Source of the DNA: Candidatus Symbiopectobacterium sp. NZEC151
GTDB lineage: Bacteria > Pseudomonadota > Gammaproteobacteria > Enterobacterales > Enterobacteriaceae
Length of the DNA: 64,000 nucleotides
Direction of reading: 5' to 3'
Assembly: GCF_025962655.1 (NCBI RefSeq)
Contig: NZ_JAGFPE010000009.1
Location: 124,001 to 188,000, forward strand
Shown here: positions 1-8,475 of the stretch, one piece after another
How positions within the stretch are numbered: position 1 is the stretch's first letter
Layout of the letters: each line of letters opens with the position of its first letter
The notes under the pieces: model-generated
Told to the model about the DNA's origin: nothing
The model's database searches: none
The model's input: the letters and a program-made list of their open reading frames with translations, nothing else
Translations under genes and position numbers: made by a program

Positions 1-103
1 TTCGAAATTTCTTCAAAAGCTGATTCAGTGTCTTCATATCAGTAATAGCGGCTTCAGCTTGGATTTTTTTATACATAAACATAACGTGGAACTCATCAAT
101 CAT
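1..103 (-). CDS. Hypothetical protein, N-terminal part only
   Basis: An open frame starts at the ATG at 103 and runs off the left edge of the window after 34 codons. A clear AGGAG ribosome binding site lies at 111-115. The visible peptide starts MIDEFHVMFMYKK and is rich in Lys and Leu. It is the last visible member of a run of small same-strand genes (alpA, the 94-aa gene, the 100-aa gene, this one), so it is probably co-transcribed with them inside the thrW island. I do not recognise the family, and the length is unknown. Confidence 0.6.
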   Translation of the reverse strand, partial: MIDEFHVMFMYKKIQAEAAITDMKTLNQLLKKFR

Positions 104-193
104 CAGATTTCTCCTGTTATCACAAATGTTGTTTATCTGCCCCTTACGAGGCAAATATTTGTATATTTGGCACGAATACATCATCAAAGGAAA

Positions 194-496
194 CTACAAA
201 GATTTATGAACAAATAAATACGAATGCCTTACCAACAGATTAGCAATAACCTTAAGATCAACCTCGTCAATATTTCCATTATTTCCTTCTTTCTGTGTTA
301 AACTCTCAAAGTTATTTTTAATATGCATTATCACGCACATGATGGTTGCACTCATAAAATCATGATCACTAATATACTCTCTTATATCCCCATCGTGATC
401 ATTTTGTAAACTGATCCAACTTGCCTCAAACGATCTTTTAGCAAGATCAAGGAACAGTTTTGTAGATTTGTTTTTAACTTTATTATTTTTAGACAT
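194..496 (-). CDS. Hypothetical island protein, 100 aa
   Basis: Small, AT-rich gene on the alpA strand, preceded by a GTGAGAG-type ribosome binding site. The product has a Lys/Asn-rich N-terminus, then a predicted helical core with LFLDLAKRSF, a Trp at about residue 27 and the short motif SDHDFM, ending in hydrophobic VRHSYLFVHKSL. No signal peptide or membrane segment is evident. Its pattern can be laid over the neighbouring 94-aa protein: (L/M)FL..A, Trp, then D.H.M, then ID.....V near the end. The two may be diverged paralogues. Function unknown; placement in a P4-type integrative element suggests element maintenance, defence or morphogenesis, but nothing in the sequence decides between these. 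Confidence 0.65.
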   Translation of the reverse strand: MSKNNKVKNKSTKLFLDLAKRSFEASWISLQNDHDGDIREYISDHDFMSATIMCVIMHIKNNFESLTQKEGNNGNIDEVDLKVIANLLVRHSYLFVHKSL

Positions 497-568
497 AACT
501 AACTCTCACTTTTATATGATTATTTAATATTTGATTTATTTTCAGCCCCCAGAAGGGGCCAAATAGAT

Positions 569-853
569 TTACATATAGGCTAACACTAAGGCTTTGGTAT
601 GCAGCGTCATTACCTCCATTCTTACCCCTTCAAAATCGATAAGATAGCGCTTATTTTTGGCTACACCCTTTTTAGCTCGTTCGATTACTTGGTCATAGAC
701 TGTTTCCATATGATGATTATCAGTAAGTAAATTAAATGCCTCTTTTGGCCCTTTTTTGACTATATCCCAATAAATACGGTAATACTCTTTCATCGCTGAT
801 AGTAGAAACATCTCAGTAGCGATCCTATCAAAACCATTATTTTTCTTTTTCAT
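569..853 (-). CDS. Hypothetical island protein, 94 aa
   Basis: Small AT-rich gene between alpA and the 100-aa gene, same strand. An AAGGAAAAA ribosome binding site sits directly before the ATG at 853. The product is basic at the N-terminus (MKKKNNGFDR), with probable helices containing EMFLLSAMKEYY, a Trp at about residue 29, the motif TDNHHMETV, and a C-terminus MTLHTKALVLAYM. No membrane segment or catalytic motif is visible. It resembles the 100-aa neighbour in the spacing of conserved positions, which suggests an old duplication. I do not recognise the family. Confidence 0.65.
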   Translation of the reverse strand: MKKKNNGFDRIATEMFLLSAMKEYYRIYWDIVKKGPKEAFNLLTDNHHMETVYDQVIERAKKGVAKNKRYLIDFEGVRMEVMTLHTKALVLAYM

Positions 854-1001
854 ATATTTTTCCTTTTCTTTGTTTATAGTGTAAAATACCCTGCATTATT
901 AATGCATAAATATTTTGATTTTTATTTTATAGTATTGTAAAAAACACAGCGTTTAACGTTTTACATAAAACCTCCTCATCGCATTAATAGTGTATTATTC
1001 A

Positions 1002-1202
1002 TTAATCAGCGTGTTTACGTGAAAACTGAATAATATTTTCAATCCATTCATCTATTTCACTTTCAACAAAAGCTCTGGCTCTTATGCCAATCTTTATCTG
1101 TTCTGGGAATACGCCCCTGCTAATAAGTCGATAAATCCATGCTTTGCTATATCCTGTTTTATTCATCACTTCCGGCAGGCGAATAAGTCTTCTTGTTGTC
1201 AT
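1002..1202 (-). CDS. AlpA-family excisionase-like regulator
   Basis: 66-aa protein with the typical AlpA/MerR-like winged helix-turn-helix: RLIRLPEVMNKTGYSKAWIY at about residues 5-24, followed by a basic wing and the usual SEIDEWIE helix near the end. AlpA proteins of P4-like elements activate or repress the adjacent integrase gene and some act as excisionases. A GGAGAAATAT ribosome binding site precedes the ATG at 1202. The gene lies just downstream of the integrase on the same strand, the normal arrangement at the tRNA end of such islands. Length matches the family. DNA target not known; the repeats at 2744-2796 are one candidate. Confidence 0.88.
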   Translation of the reverse strand: MTTRRLIRLPEVMNKTGYSKAWIYRLISRGVFPEQIKIGIRARAFVESEIDEWIENIIQFSRKHAD

Positions 1203-1479
1203 ATATTTCTCCGTTGTTGTTTTGATGAATGTAGTATCTGCAGATCGCTTATGACGTTCAACCCTCGAAAAATCAGAATTGAACCTGAATTGAATGTTTT
1301 TTAAACAAAAACGGATGAAATGGTGGGAGAGCTGTCACTGGGCGGGGTGTAGAGTGATTTGGCAAAAAGTGCTATTTATTTTCCTGTTTTAAGATATTTT
1401 ATAATTTTCATATTAATCAATTAGTTAATAAATATCAGTTTAAATTCTGACTTAATTCTTATCTGCTTTAGCCAAGAAA
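1203..1479. other. Gene-free leader of the island operon
   Basis: AT-rich stretch between the alpA start and the integrase terminator. No convincing ORF. It probably holds the alpA promoter, read on the minus strand, but I could not pick a -35/-10 pair with confidence. A short GC-rich patch at about 1321-1355 interrupts the AT-rich tract. Confidence 0.4.
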
Positions 1480-1509
1480 AAGGGCTATGTCCGCTAAGAC
1501 ATAGCCCTT
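1480..1509 (-). terminator. Intrinsic terminator of the integrase gene
   Basis: Perfect 12-bp stem (AAGGGCTATGTC with GACATAGCCCTT) and a 6-nt loop, 20 bp past the integrase stop codon. Read on the minus strand it is followed by TTTTTC. The other side carries TTCTTTTAT, so it may work in both directions. Confidence 0.8.
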
Positions 1510-1528
1510 CTTTTATCAGCCGTTATCC

Positions 1529-2743
1529 TTACCCACGCCGATTAAACGCTCCCTGCACCACATTGCTTCCGTTCTCAAGGCTTACCATGTAGTCGGCATA
1601 CCATTGCAGCATCTCACGTCTGCCATCAAGATATTGCGCATGGTTGTAGGTGCCACGGATAGCATTCTTATCAACATGCGCCAGTTGGGTTTCAATCCAT
1701 GCGGTGTTGTAGCCCTGTTCATGAAGAACGGTGCTCATGGTATGACGGAAGCCGTGACCCGTAACCCGGCCTGTATAGCCAATTCGCTTAAATACCTGAT
1801 TGATACTGGCTTCACTCATGGTCTTACTGGGATCATTGCGTCCCGGAAACAGTAAAGGAAATTGTCCCGTCATCGCTCTGATCTGTTCGATAATGGCTAG
1901 CGCTTGGGTAGATAGCGGGATGATATGAGGACGGCGCATTTTCATGCGTTCAGCAGAAATTTCCCATAGCGCTTTCTTGGTATCGATTTCTGACCATAAC
2001 GCACCGCGCAATTCCCCTGTTCTCAGGCCAGTAATGATCAGCAATCTCGCTGCCAGCACCATCAGTTCACTACCAGAGTAGCCAGCAAGGGCTTTAAAGA
2101 AAGCAGGAAGCTCTTCGGTGGTCAGGAACGGGTAATGTGTAGACTCATGCCCCTGCATGGCACTGGTGAGATCAGGCGCGGGATTATACTCGGCTCTGCC
2201 TGTCACGATGGCGTAGCGAAACACTTCGCCGCAGCGTTGACGTACTTTTTTGGCTTTCTCGGTCGCGCCTCGGTCTTCCATCTTTTTCAGCACGTTTAGC
2301 AGTTCCAACGGCTTGATGTCTGCAACAGGACGTTGACCAATGAACGGGAAGACGTCTTTGTTGAACGCTTCAAGAATGTCTGAGGCATATCCCGCAGACC
2401 ATTTCTTCACTTTCATGCTGTGCCATTCGAGTGCAATTTGCTGAAAGGTGTTTTTGACTTCTTCAATGTGGGCTTGTTTGCTTTCTTGCTTAAACGCACT
2501 CGGATCAACGCCATTAACCAGCAGCTTTTTAGCATCATCTCTTTTGCTTCTGGCATCGGCTAAGGTAATGGTCGGGTAGACACCAAACACCACACGTTTT
2601 TCTTTACCTGCGATGCGGTATTTCATGCGCCAGCTTTTGGTGCCGTTCGGGAACACCTCCAGATACATGCCCCCACCATCGGCTAACTTGTAGGGTTTAT
2701 CTTTGGGCTTGGCAGTCTCGACCTGTCTGGCATTGAGCTTCAT
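1529..2743 (-). CDS. P4-type tyrosine recombinase (integrase)
   Basis: 404-aa site-specific recombinase. It starts with the N-terminal arm-binding domain of P4-like integrases (LADGGGMYLEVFPNGTKSWR, about residues 20-39), then a core-binding domain, then the catalytic domain with Arg241 (GLRTGEL), His330-x-x-Arg333 (HGFRHT), His356 and the likely nucleophile Tyr366 (GTYNHAQY). All catalytic residues are present and the length is normal, so it should be active. It lies next to the 3' end of thrW with its N-terminus toward the tRNA, the standard order for an element integrated there. Its promoter region carries inverted and direct repeats at 2744-2796. A strong terminator follows it. Confidence 0.95.
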   Translation of the reverse strand: MKLNARQVETAKPKDKPYKLADGGGMYLEVFPNGTKSWRMKYRIAGKEKRVVFGVYPTITLADARSKRDDAKKLLVNGVDPSAFKQESKQAHIEEVKNTFQQIALEWHSMKVKKWSAGYASDILEAFNKDVFPFIGQRPVADIKPLELLNVLKKMEDRGATEKAKKVRQRCGEVFRYAIVTGRAEYNPAPDLTSAMQGHESTHYPFLTTEELPAFFKALAGYSGSELMVLAARLLIITGLRTGELRGALWSEIDTKKALWEISAERMKMRRPHIIPLSTQALAIIEQIRAMTGQFPLLFPGRNDPSKTMSEASINQVFKRIGYTGRVTGHGFRHTMSTVLHEQGYNTAWIETQLAHVDKNAIRGTYNHAQYLDGRREMLQWYADYMVSLENGSNVVQGAFNRRG

Positions 2744-2796
2744 TTGGGGGCATCTCCTTTAGACCGAACACGATATGCCCCCACTGATGCCCCCAA
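2744..2796. promoter_or_regulatory. Inverted and direct repeats before the integrase
   Basis: TTGGGGGCAT at 2744-2753 is repeated in inverted form as ATGCCCCCAA at 2787-2796. A further direct copy, ATGCCCCCA, lies at 2775-2783. The sites overlap the integrase start region. Likely roles are arm-type binding by the integrase or binding by AlpA, giving autoregulation; this is inference. Confidence 0.55.
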
Positions 2797-2918
2797 CTCA
2801 GCGTAGATTTCCGTGAACGTGAGTAGACGAGCAGAGACAATAAGGGCCGTGAAACCGCGTATTATAAGGGTTTAAAGGGTGTTTGAGTAGACTTAGGGAG
2901 ACGTTAAAATAGGTAGGA

Positions 2919-2994
2919 TGGTGCCGATAATAGGAGTCGAACCTACGACCTTCGCATTACGAATGCGCTGCTCTACCAACTGAGCTATATCGGC
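2919..2994 (-). tRNA. thrW: tRNA-Thr (anticodon CGT), integration site of the island
   Basis: A 76-nt cloverleaf on the minus strand, including an encoded CCA. The acceptor stem pairs GCCGATA with TATCGGC, and D and T arms are normal (GTTCGAC in the T loop region). The anticodon is CGT, reading ACG. Sequence and place downstream of proA match thrW of E. coli, a well-known attachment site for phages and islands. The integrase gene starts 176 bp from the 3' end, so the tRNA 3' part is the likely attachment core. The second attachment copy is not in this window. Confidence 0.97.
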
Positions 2995-3182
2995 CCTGAG
3001 ACACGTCAGTGAGCACTGACGGTGGACTACGGGGTGACAAAGTAGTGAAATCACCGCAGCAAGTCAATAGTTTTGCCGTCCGTTTGCTGGTTTTGTAAAC
3101 GACCGGATGAATAACAGGATTCTCTCATTATCTTCACTGCTAATAACGGAGAATCCTATAACTTTCAGGCTTAAGGGGACGG

Positions 3183-4436
3183 TCAGGCGCGGATTAAATC
3201 TTCGCCGTAACCAATCCACTTGTAGGTGGTCAAGGCTTCCAGCCCCATCGGGCCGCGCGCGTGCAGTTTCTGCGTGCTCACCGCTACTTCAGCGCCCAAA
3301 CCAAACTGTCCACCGTCGGTAAAGCGGGTGCTGGCATTGACGTACACCGCCGAGGAATCTACTTCGCGTACAAAGCGTTCCGCATTGCTGATGGAGCGCG
3401 TCAAAATGGCATCGGAGTGCTGCGTGCCGTGTTCGCGGATATGGGCAATGGCAGCATCCATATCGTCCACCAGCGCCACGTTGAGGTCGTTAGAGAGCCA
3501 TTCATCATCGTAATCCTTGGCTTCCACCGCAACCACGTTGGCAGGCCCGCTTTGCAGCGTGCTCAAGGCTTCCGGGCTGGCGTGCAGCGTCACCCCCGCC
3601 AGTGCCATTTTCTCGCTCAGTGCAGGTAGGAACTGCGCGGCAATGGCGCGGTGAATCAGTAGCGTTTCCAGGCTGTTGCACGCGCTCGGGCGCTGTACCT
3701 TGGCGCTTTCAATCACGGTCAGCGCTTTGGCGAAATCAATGCTCTCATCAGCAAAAATATGGCACACGCCAATCCCACCCGTGATAACCGGAATGGTCGA
3801 TTGTTCGCGACACAGTTTATGCAACCCGGCACCACCGCGCGGGATTAGCATATCCACGTAGCGATCCAGTTTAAGCAGTTGATTGACCAACTCTCTGTCC
3901 GGGCTTTCAATCGCCTGAACCGCAGCAGCAGGCAGCCCGCTCTGTGCCAGTGCGCGTTGAATCACGCTCACCGTGGCCGCATTGGTGCGATAAGTCTCTT
4001 TACCGCCGCGCAGAATCACCGCGTTACCGGTTTTCAGGCACAGGCTGGCGACATCCACCGTGACATTCGGGCGCGCTTCATAGATAACGCCCACCACGCC
4101 CAACGGCACACGACGGCGTTCCAGTTTCAACCCATTATCCAGCACGCGACCATCGATCACTTCACCCACCGGGTCATTCAGGCGGCAGACCTGGCGCACA
4201 TCGTCAGCAATAGCGCTCAAACGCTGCGGCGTGAGCAGCAAGCGGTCTTGTAATGCGGCACTCATGCCGTTTTGCCGTGCATCCGCCAGATCCAGTGCGT
4301 TAGCGGCCAGAATCTCTGCGCTTTCCGCTTCCAGCAGGTCAGCAATCACGTTCAGCGCCTGGTTCTTCTGCACTGTACTTAGCACCGACAGGTGATAGGA
4401 GGCTTGTTTAGCCGCTTTGCCCATTTTTTCCAGCAT
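3183..4436 (-). CDS. proA: Gamma-glutamyl phosphate reductase
   Basis: Second enzyme of proline synthesis: NADPH-dependent reduction of glutamyl-5-phosphate to glutamate-5-semialdehyde, in the cytosol. The 417-aa product has the length of E. coli ProA and starts with the same kind of sequence ([13 protein letters not shown]). An aldehyde dehydrogenase fold is indicated by [14 protein letters not shown] and the catalytic Cys motif [10 protein letters not shown] at about residue 255. It lies 10 bp after proB on the same strand, so the two form the usual proBA operon, and thrW follows, as in E. coli. Confidence 0.98.
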   Translation of the reverse strand: MLEKMGKAAKQASYHLSVLSTVQKNQALNVIADLLEAESAEILAANALDLADARQNGMSAALQDRLLLTPQRLSAIADDVRQVCRLNDPVGEVIDGRVLDNGLKLERRRVPLGVVGVIYEARPNVTVDVASLCLKTGNAVILRGGKETYRTNAATVSVIQRALAQSGLPAAAVQAIESPDRELVNQLLKLDRYVDMLIPRGGAGLHKLCREQSTIPVITGGIGVCHIFADESIDFAKALTVIESAKVQRPSACNSLETLLIHRAIAAQFLPALSEKMALAGVTLHASPEALSTLQSGPANVVAVEAKDYDDEWLSNDLNVALVDDMDAAIAHIREHGTQHSDAILTRSISNAERFVREVDSSAVYVNASTRFTDGGQFGLGAEVAVSTQKLHARGPMGLEALTTYKWIGYGEDLIRA

Positions 4437-4446
4437 AGCGTGCTCC

Positions 4447-5550
4447 TTAAGTGATAATCATGTCGTCGCGATGAACGGCCACCGGGCCATATTCATACCC
4501 GAGGATATCGGCAATCTGCTGCGAGTGATGCCCGGCGATCATGCGCAGCGCATCACTGTTATAACGGGTTACCGCGTGCGCCACATCGCGTCCGGAAAGC
4601 GTACAAACGCGGATGACCTCACCGCGAGAAAAGTTGCCCTTCACCTCGCGAATGCCTTTTGGCAGCAGAGAGCTGCCACGCTCAACGATCGCGGAAAGCG
4701 CACCGTCATCAATGGTGATTTCACCCGCCGGCGGTGCGCCAAAAATCCAGTGTTTTCGGCTTTCCAGCGGTGCTTCCACTGCGTGGAAACGGGTGCCGAC
4801 CGACACATTGCCAATCACGTCGCCAATCACATCGGCGCGGTTGCCTGCGGCAATGATCACATCAATCCCGGCACGACAGGCCACGTCGGCGGCCTGCAAT
4901 TTGGTCGACATACCGCCCGTGCCAAGGCCGGATACGCTGCCACCAGCAATCAGGCGCAGTTCGTCGGTAATGCCTTCCACTTCCCGGATCAGTTCGGCCT
5001 CCGGGTTGGAACGCGGATCGGCAGTAAACAGGCCAGCCTGATCGGTCAGCAGCAGCAGTTTGTCCGCATCTGCCAATATCGCGGCGAGCGCCGACAGGTT
5101 GTCGTTATCACCAACCTTGATTTCGGCAGTGGCTACCGCATCGTTCTCATTAATCACCGGAACAATACGGTTATCCAGCAATGCACGCAGCGTGTCGCGG
5201 GCGTTGAGGAAACGTTCTCTGTCTTCCAGATCCGCGCGCGTCAGCAACATTTGACCAATATGGATGCCGTAAATAGAAAACAGTTGTTCCCACAACTGAA
5301 TCAAACGGCTCTGCCCGACCGCTGCCAACAGTTGCTTGGTGGCGATGGTGGCAGGCAATTCCGGATAGCCCAAATGCTCGCGCCCAGCGGCAATCGCCCC
5401 AGACGTGACAATCACAATACGGTGTCCGGCCGCGTGCTGCTGCGCACACTGGCGAACCAATTCAACAATATGGGCACGGTTCAAGCGGCGCGATCCGCCG
5501 GTCAACACACTGGTACCCAATTTCACAACCAAAGTCTGGCTGCCACTCAT
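4447..5550 (-). CDS. proB: Glutamate 5-kinase
   Basis: First and feedback-controlled step of proline synthesis: ATP-dependent phosphorylation of glutamate. The start at 5550 ([19 protein letters not shown]) gives 367 aa, exactly the E. coli length; an upstream in-frame start would add 18 residues with no family support. The amino acid kinase domain shows VTSGAIAAG and INENDAV, followed by [10 protein letters not shown], and a C-terminal PUA domain contains [10 protein letters not shown] and SRGEV. Forms an operon with proA. phoE, which lies between crl and proB in E. coli, is absent here. Confidence 0.97.
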   Translation of the reverse strand: MSGSQTLVVKLGTSVLTGGSRRLNRAHIVELVRQCAQQHAAGHRIVIVTSGAIAAGREHLGYPELPATIATKQLLAAVGQSRLIQLWEQLFSIYGIHIGQMLLTRADLEDRERFLNARDTLRALLDNRIVPVINENDAVATAEIKVGDNDNLSALAAILADADKLLLLTDQAGLFTADPRSNPEAELIREVEGITDELRLIAGGSVSGLGTGGMSTKLQAADVACRAGIDVIIAAGNRADVIGDVIGNVSVGTRFHAVEAPLESRKHWIFGAPPAGEITIDDGALSAIVERGSSLLPKGIREVKGNFSRGEVIRVCTLSGRDVAHAVTRYNSDALRMIAGHHSQQIADILGYEYGPVAVHRDDMIIT

Positions 5551-5691
5551 GATTAATCTGCCGTTAATGTTGGTCAAAACACGAAGTAGTGAAAACGTTG
5601 CCACAGAGCACGTTCATAATGGCAACAGAGATTACGCGAATCTGCCCCGCTCCCGCAAACGGTAACGCGGCGCAGACTCAAAAGAGAGGCT

Positions 5692-6066
5692 TCACGGTCG
5701 CTCGGTGAGCGTCAAGGCGGGTTCCAAAGAGTGTAATAACTTTTCCAGACGCGTATGAAACTGCCGTTGCGTCTCCTGCACTTTCGTCAGCACTTCGGTA
5801 TCCTTAATGTTCTCTTCTTGCCAACGGCCTGTTTTATCGTACAAGCCAGTATGGTAGGAATAAACGAGCGTCTGTTCCTGGGCTTCCAACTGGAGCCACC
5901 ATCCCCAGAATTCCCGTTTTTCCGGCACAGGTTTCACACTAACGCATACCGCCAGGCAATCAAAGAAAAAACGCTCGTTGCCGCACTGATTCTCGCGTAG
6001 ATAGGGCCCCAATGAGGCAAAACTTTTCATGAGCCGGGCTTTCGGGTGTCCACTCGGTAATGTCAT
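5692..6066 (-). CDS. crl: Sigma factor-binding protein Crl
   Basis: Crl binds RpoS and helps it assemble with core RNA polymerase, raising transcription of stationary phase genes. The 124-aa product starts [16 protein letters not shown] and has the conserved block [15 protein letters not shown] followed by [14 protein letters not shown]. It is a little shorter at the C-terminus than the 133-aa E. coli protein. It sits between frsA and proB, its usual neighbours. Confidence 0.95.
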   Translation of the reverse strand: MTLPSGHPKARLMKSFASLGPYLRENQCGNERFFFDCLAVCVSVKPVPEKREFWGWWLQLEAQEQTLVYSYHTGLYDKTGRWQEENIKDTEVLTKVQETQRQFHTRLEKLLHSLEPALTLTERP

Positions 6067-6163
6067 CGGTTTACTCCTCAGGTTGAAGCTTATCTTTTAA
6101 CAGATGGCAACAATAAATTAAACCGCTACGCTTCAGGTTGTTCTTTCTTTGTGAGTCCGATGC

Positions 6164-7414
6164 TTAGGCGTTCAGCGCGCCCTTTAACCAATCGCTGATA
6201 TGACCCAATGCCTGATGAAAATTGCGGTATATCGGTGCCGCCTTGATGGGCAACAATTTACCGTTGGTGGACGAATTGACGATCAGGCTCGCCTCTTCTT
6301 TCGGGCACAGCAGGTCGTTATCCCAATAGCCCGCCAGCATCGGCGTCGGGCAACGGTGGCCCAGCAGCCCTTGCGTTTTGAGCGAGTAGCGTCCCAGTTC
6401 CGTTTTCAGCGCCGCATCGCTGGCATTCGCCATGCCAAGGCGGCTGGCCAACACGTCCATATACATATCCGGCACCTGATGTTGGCGCTGCGTATCACAC
6501 AGCAAATGGTGCACGATGGGGCCAAGGGTTGCGACACCGCACAACCGGCCCGGCTCCAGATAGGCCAGCCGCACCGCGATATTGGCACCGAAACGAAAAC
6601 CAAAGGCACCCACGCGGCAGTGATCGACCCAGGGAATATCTGGCAGCGCACGCAGTACTTGTCGGTGCAGGAAACTGCTGTCTTCACTGAGCTTCCAGCG
6701 CGACGAAAAACCTACCGACGGCACATCAATGGTCAGCATGGCCATGCCCGCCGGAGCCAGATAGTCGCGGAACAGGCGATAATAGTCGCTTTGCAGCATA
6801 TCCAGCGTGCCACACATCAGCACGGTCGGGAATGGTGCCGAGCCCTGCTCAGGCAAGTGCAAAAAGCCGCGCAGGTTGCCACCGCCTTCAATGGGAAAAT
6901 CCAGCGCTTTCAGCTGATACGGCAGGTAGTTCGCCGCTTCTTCATAGGCGCGGTTAGCCAGCGTTTGTGCCTGCTCGGCCAGTTCGTCCCCTTTGATATA
7001 GGGATAAGCCGCAATGCTGTAGAGATTGGCCGCATTCAGCCAATAATGACCATCGTGCTGGGTCTCTTCGCTTTCCATCGCTTTAGCTTGCCAGGCAGCC
7101 CCCTGCTTGGCCCACTCATAAATCCAGTTGCCGCTGCGGTAGCCCACCACGGTGTCCAGAAAATGTTCATTGCTGCGTTTCGCCGTGCTGACCGTAATTC
7201 GCGCCAGCACTTCTTCGATTTCACGCGGATCGACACCGCGCCAGATCCACATCAGGCGGTTCAGCGTGCGATACCAGTGTTTTGAATAGTGCCCTTCCAG
7301 CGCGGAATGGCGTTCAACGTCTTCATGGTGGCGAGCGCGCCTGACCAACGTTGATGTCTCTTGATGTTTGAACGAGGGTTTAAACAGTGTCTCAGAGAGA
7401 TTGGCTTGAACCAC
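6164..7414 (-). CDS. frsA: Esterase FrsA (fermentation/respiration switch protein)
   Basis: 416-aa alpha/beta hydrolase family protein, same length class as E. coli FrsA (414 aa). The start [17 protein letters not shown] and the block ETSTLVRR match the family. The hydrolase core shows [17 protein letters not shown], then [17 protein letters not shown] in the nucleophile elbow region, where the usual G-x-S-x-G serine is not present in canonical form. FrsA has been linked to the phosphotransferase protein IIA-Glc and to esterase activity; its exact physiological role is unsettled. Same strand as gpt (upstream) and crl (downstream). Confidence 0.95.
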   Translation of the reverse strand: MVQANLSETLFKPSFKHQETSTLVRRARHHEDVERHSALEGHYSKHWYRTLNRLMWIWRGVDPREIEEVLARITVSTAKRSNEHFLDTVVGYRSGNWIYEWAKQGAAWQAKAMESEETQHDGHYWLNAANLYSIAAYPYIKGDELAEQAQTLANRAYEEAANYLPYQLKALDFPIEGGGNLRGFLHLPEQGSAPFPTVLMCGTLDMLQSDYYRLFRDYLAPAGMAMLTIDVPSVGFSSRWKLSEDSSFLHRQVLRALPDIPWVDHCRVGAFGFRFGANIAVRLAYLEPGRLCGVATLGPIVHHLLCDTQRQHQVPDMYMDVLASRLGMANASDAALKTELGRYSLKTQGLLGHRCPTPMLAGYWDNDLLCPKEEASLIVNSSTNGKLLPIKAAPIYRNFHQALGHISDWLKGALNA

Positions 7415-7508
7415 GGCAGTCTCCTAGATACGGCATGAGTGATAACACGAAAACGCACGGCAGGTGCGCATCGGAATGAAAGTGCTGCACAGGCTTCTTG
7501 GAGCCTTT

Positions 7509-7540
7509 AAAAAAAATTGCCCGGCGCGAAGCCGGGCAAT
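7509..7540 (-). terminator. Intrinsic terminator after gpt
   Basis: Ten-bp perfect stem (ATTGCCCGGC, loop GCGAA, GCCGGGCAAT). On the minus strand it is followed by a run of eight T. It lies between the gpt stop and the frsA start, so frsA should have its own promoter or depend on readthrough. Confidence 0.85.
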
Positions 7541-7599
7541 TAACATAACATTAGTTAGCGTCTGAACGCTATGCCGGAAGGCGATTGCCGTCCCGCCTG

Positions 7600-8058
7600 T
7601 TACTGCCCGACCAAGGGCGGTATGAACACCACGCCCATGTCCCACGGCTGCTCAATCCAGGTGTCCTGCGGGATATCAACCACGTAGTCATCAACCAGCG
7701 GACGTCCGGCTGGCTTGGCAAAGATGGTGATAAAATGCGCCTTCGGATACATATCGCGAATCGCTTTCGCCGTTCCCCCGGTATCCACCAGATCGTCGAT
7801 CACGATAAAGCCTTCACCGTCTCCCTCGGCACGTTTCAGGACAGTCAGCGCACGCTGGTTGTCGTGGTCATAGCTGGAGATACACACGGTATCCACATGA
7901 CGGATGCCTAATTCACGCGCCAGCAGTGCACCGGGAACCAACCCGCCACGGCTAACGGCAATAATGCCTTTCCATTGTTCGGCTGGCAGCAAACGCTGCG
8001 CCAGTTTACGGGCATGAATTTGCAACATATCCCAGGTGACGACGTACTTTTCGCTCAT
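7600..8058 (-). CDS. gpt: Xanthine-guanine phosphoribosyltransferase
   Basis: Purine salvage enzyme that joins guanine or xanthine to PRPP. The product has 152 aa, identical in length to E. coli Gpt, starts [20 protein letters not shown] and carries the PRPP-binding motif [14 protein letters not shown]. It is divergent from pepD, as in E. coli, and is followed by a strong terminator. Confidence 0.98.
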   Translation of the reverse strand: MSEKYVVTWDMLQIHARKLAQRLLPAEQWKGIIAVSRGGLVPGALLARELGIRHVDTVCISSYDHDNQRALTVLKRAEGDGEGFIVIDDLVDTGGTAKAIRDMYPKAHFITIFAKPAGRPLVDDYVVDIPQDTWIEQPWDMGVVFIPPLVGQ

Positions 8059-8475
8059 AAAAATCTATCCTGACCAACGTTAAATTGGCTTAATTCGAGT
8101 CTGAGGGGGGAAAAAGGTTGCGCGAGATTATAGATAGCCGCCAGCATAAAAACCAGTATTTATCCACGTAATCGCTGTATACCTCTTGCTTTTGCCCTCG
8201 AAGTGCCGGGTAAAGACACCCTAGCACAAAGCGGAAAATAACGGCCATACCGGTTACTTAGCGCAAAGCATCAATGATATATTCTGATTTTTTCATTTTT
8301 TAAAGCACAAAATACCGGGACCATCGGTAATACAAATTGAAGATGCATCAATAGAGAAGGAAAGTGATATTCTGTCGCTGACGTGCCGATTGCGGCGGCA
8401 CACCCCGAAACGTTTAACTTGCAGTCCTTACGCACCTGATGCGCAGACGGGTCTGCTAACGAGGAGACGCTAATC
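8059..8475. other. Divergent promoter region of gpt and pepD
   Basis: 417 bp without a gene. For gpt a TATAAT box can be read on the minus strand at 8127-8132, with no clear -35. The pepD side is AT-rich around 8271-8330, and a GAGGAGACG ribosome binding site lies just before the pepD GTG. No other feature seen. Confidence 0.4.

Noticed and set aside
4417..5556. 379-codon plus-strand frame opposite proB
   Set aside because: Shadow of proB in GC-rich sequence; proB matches its family over the full length.
6200..7285. 361-codon plus-strand frame opposite frsA
   Set aside because: Shadow of frsA; composition is unlike a folded protein (His/Gln/Arg-rich) and there is no start signal.
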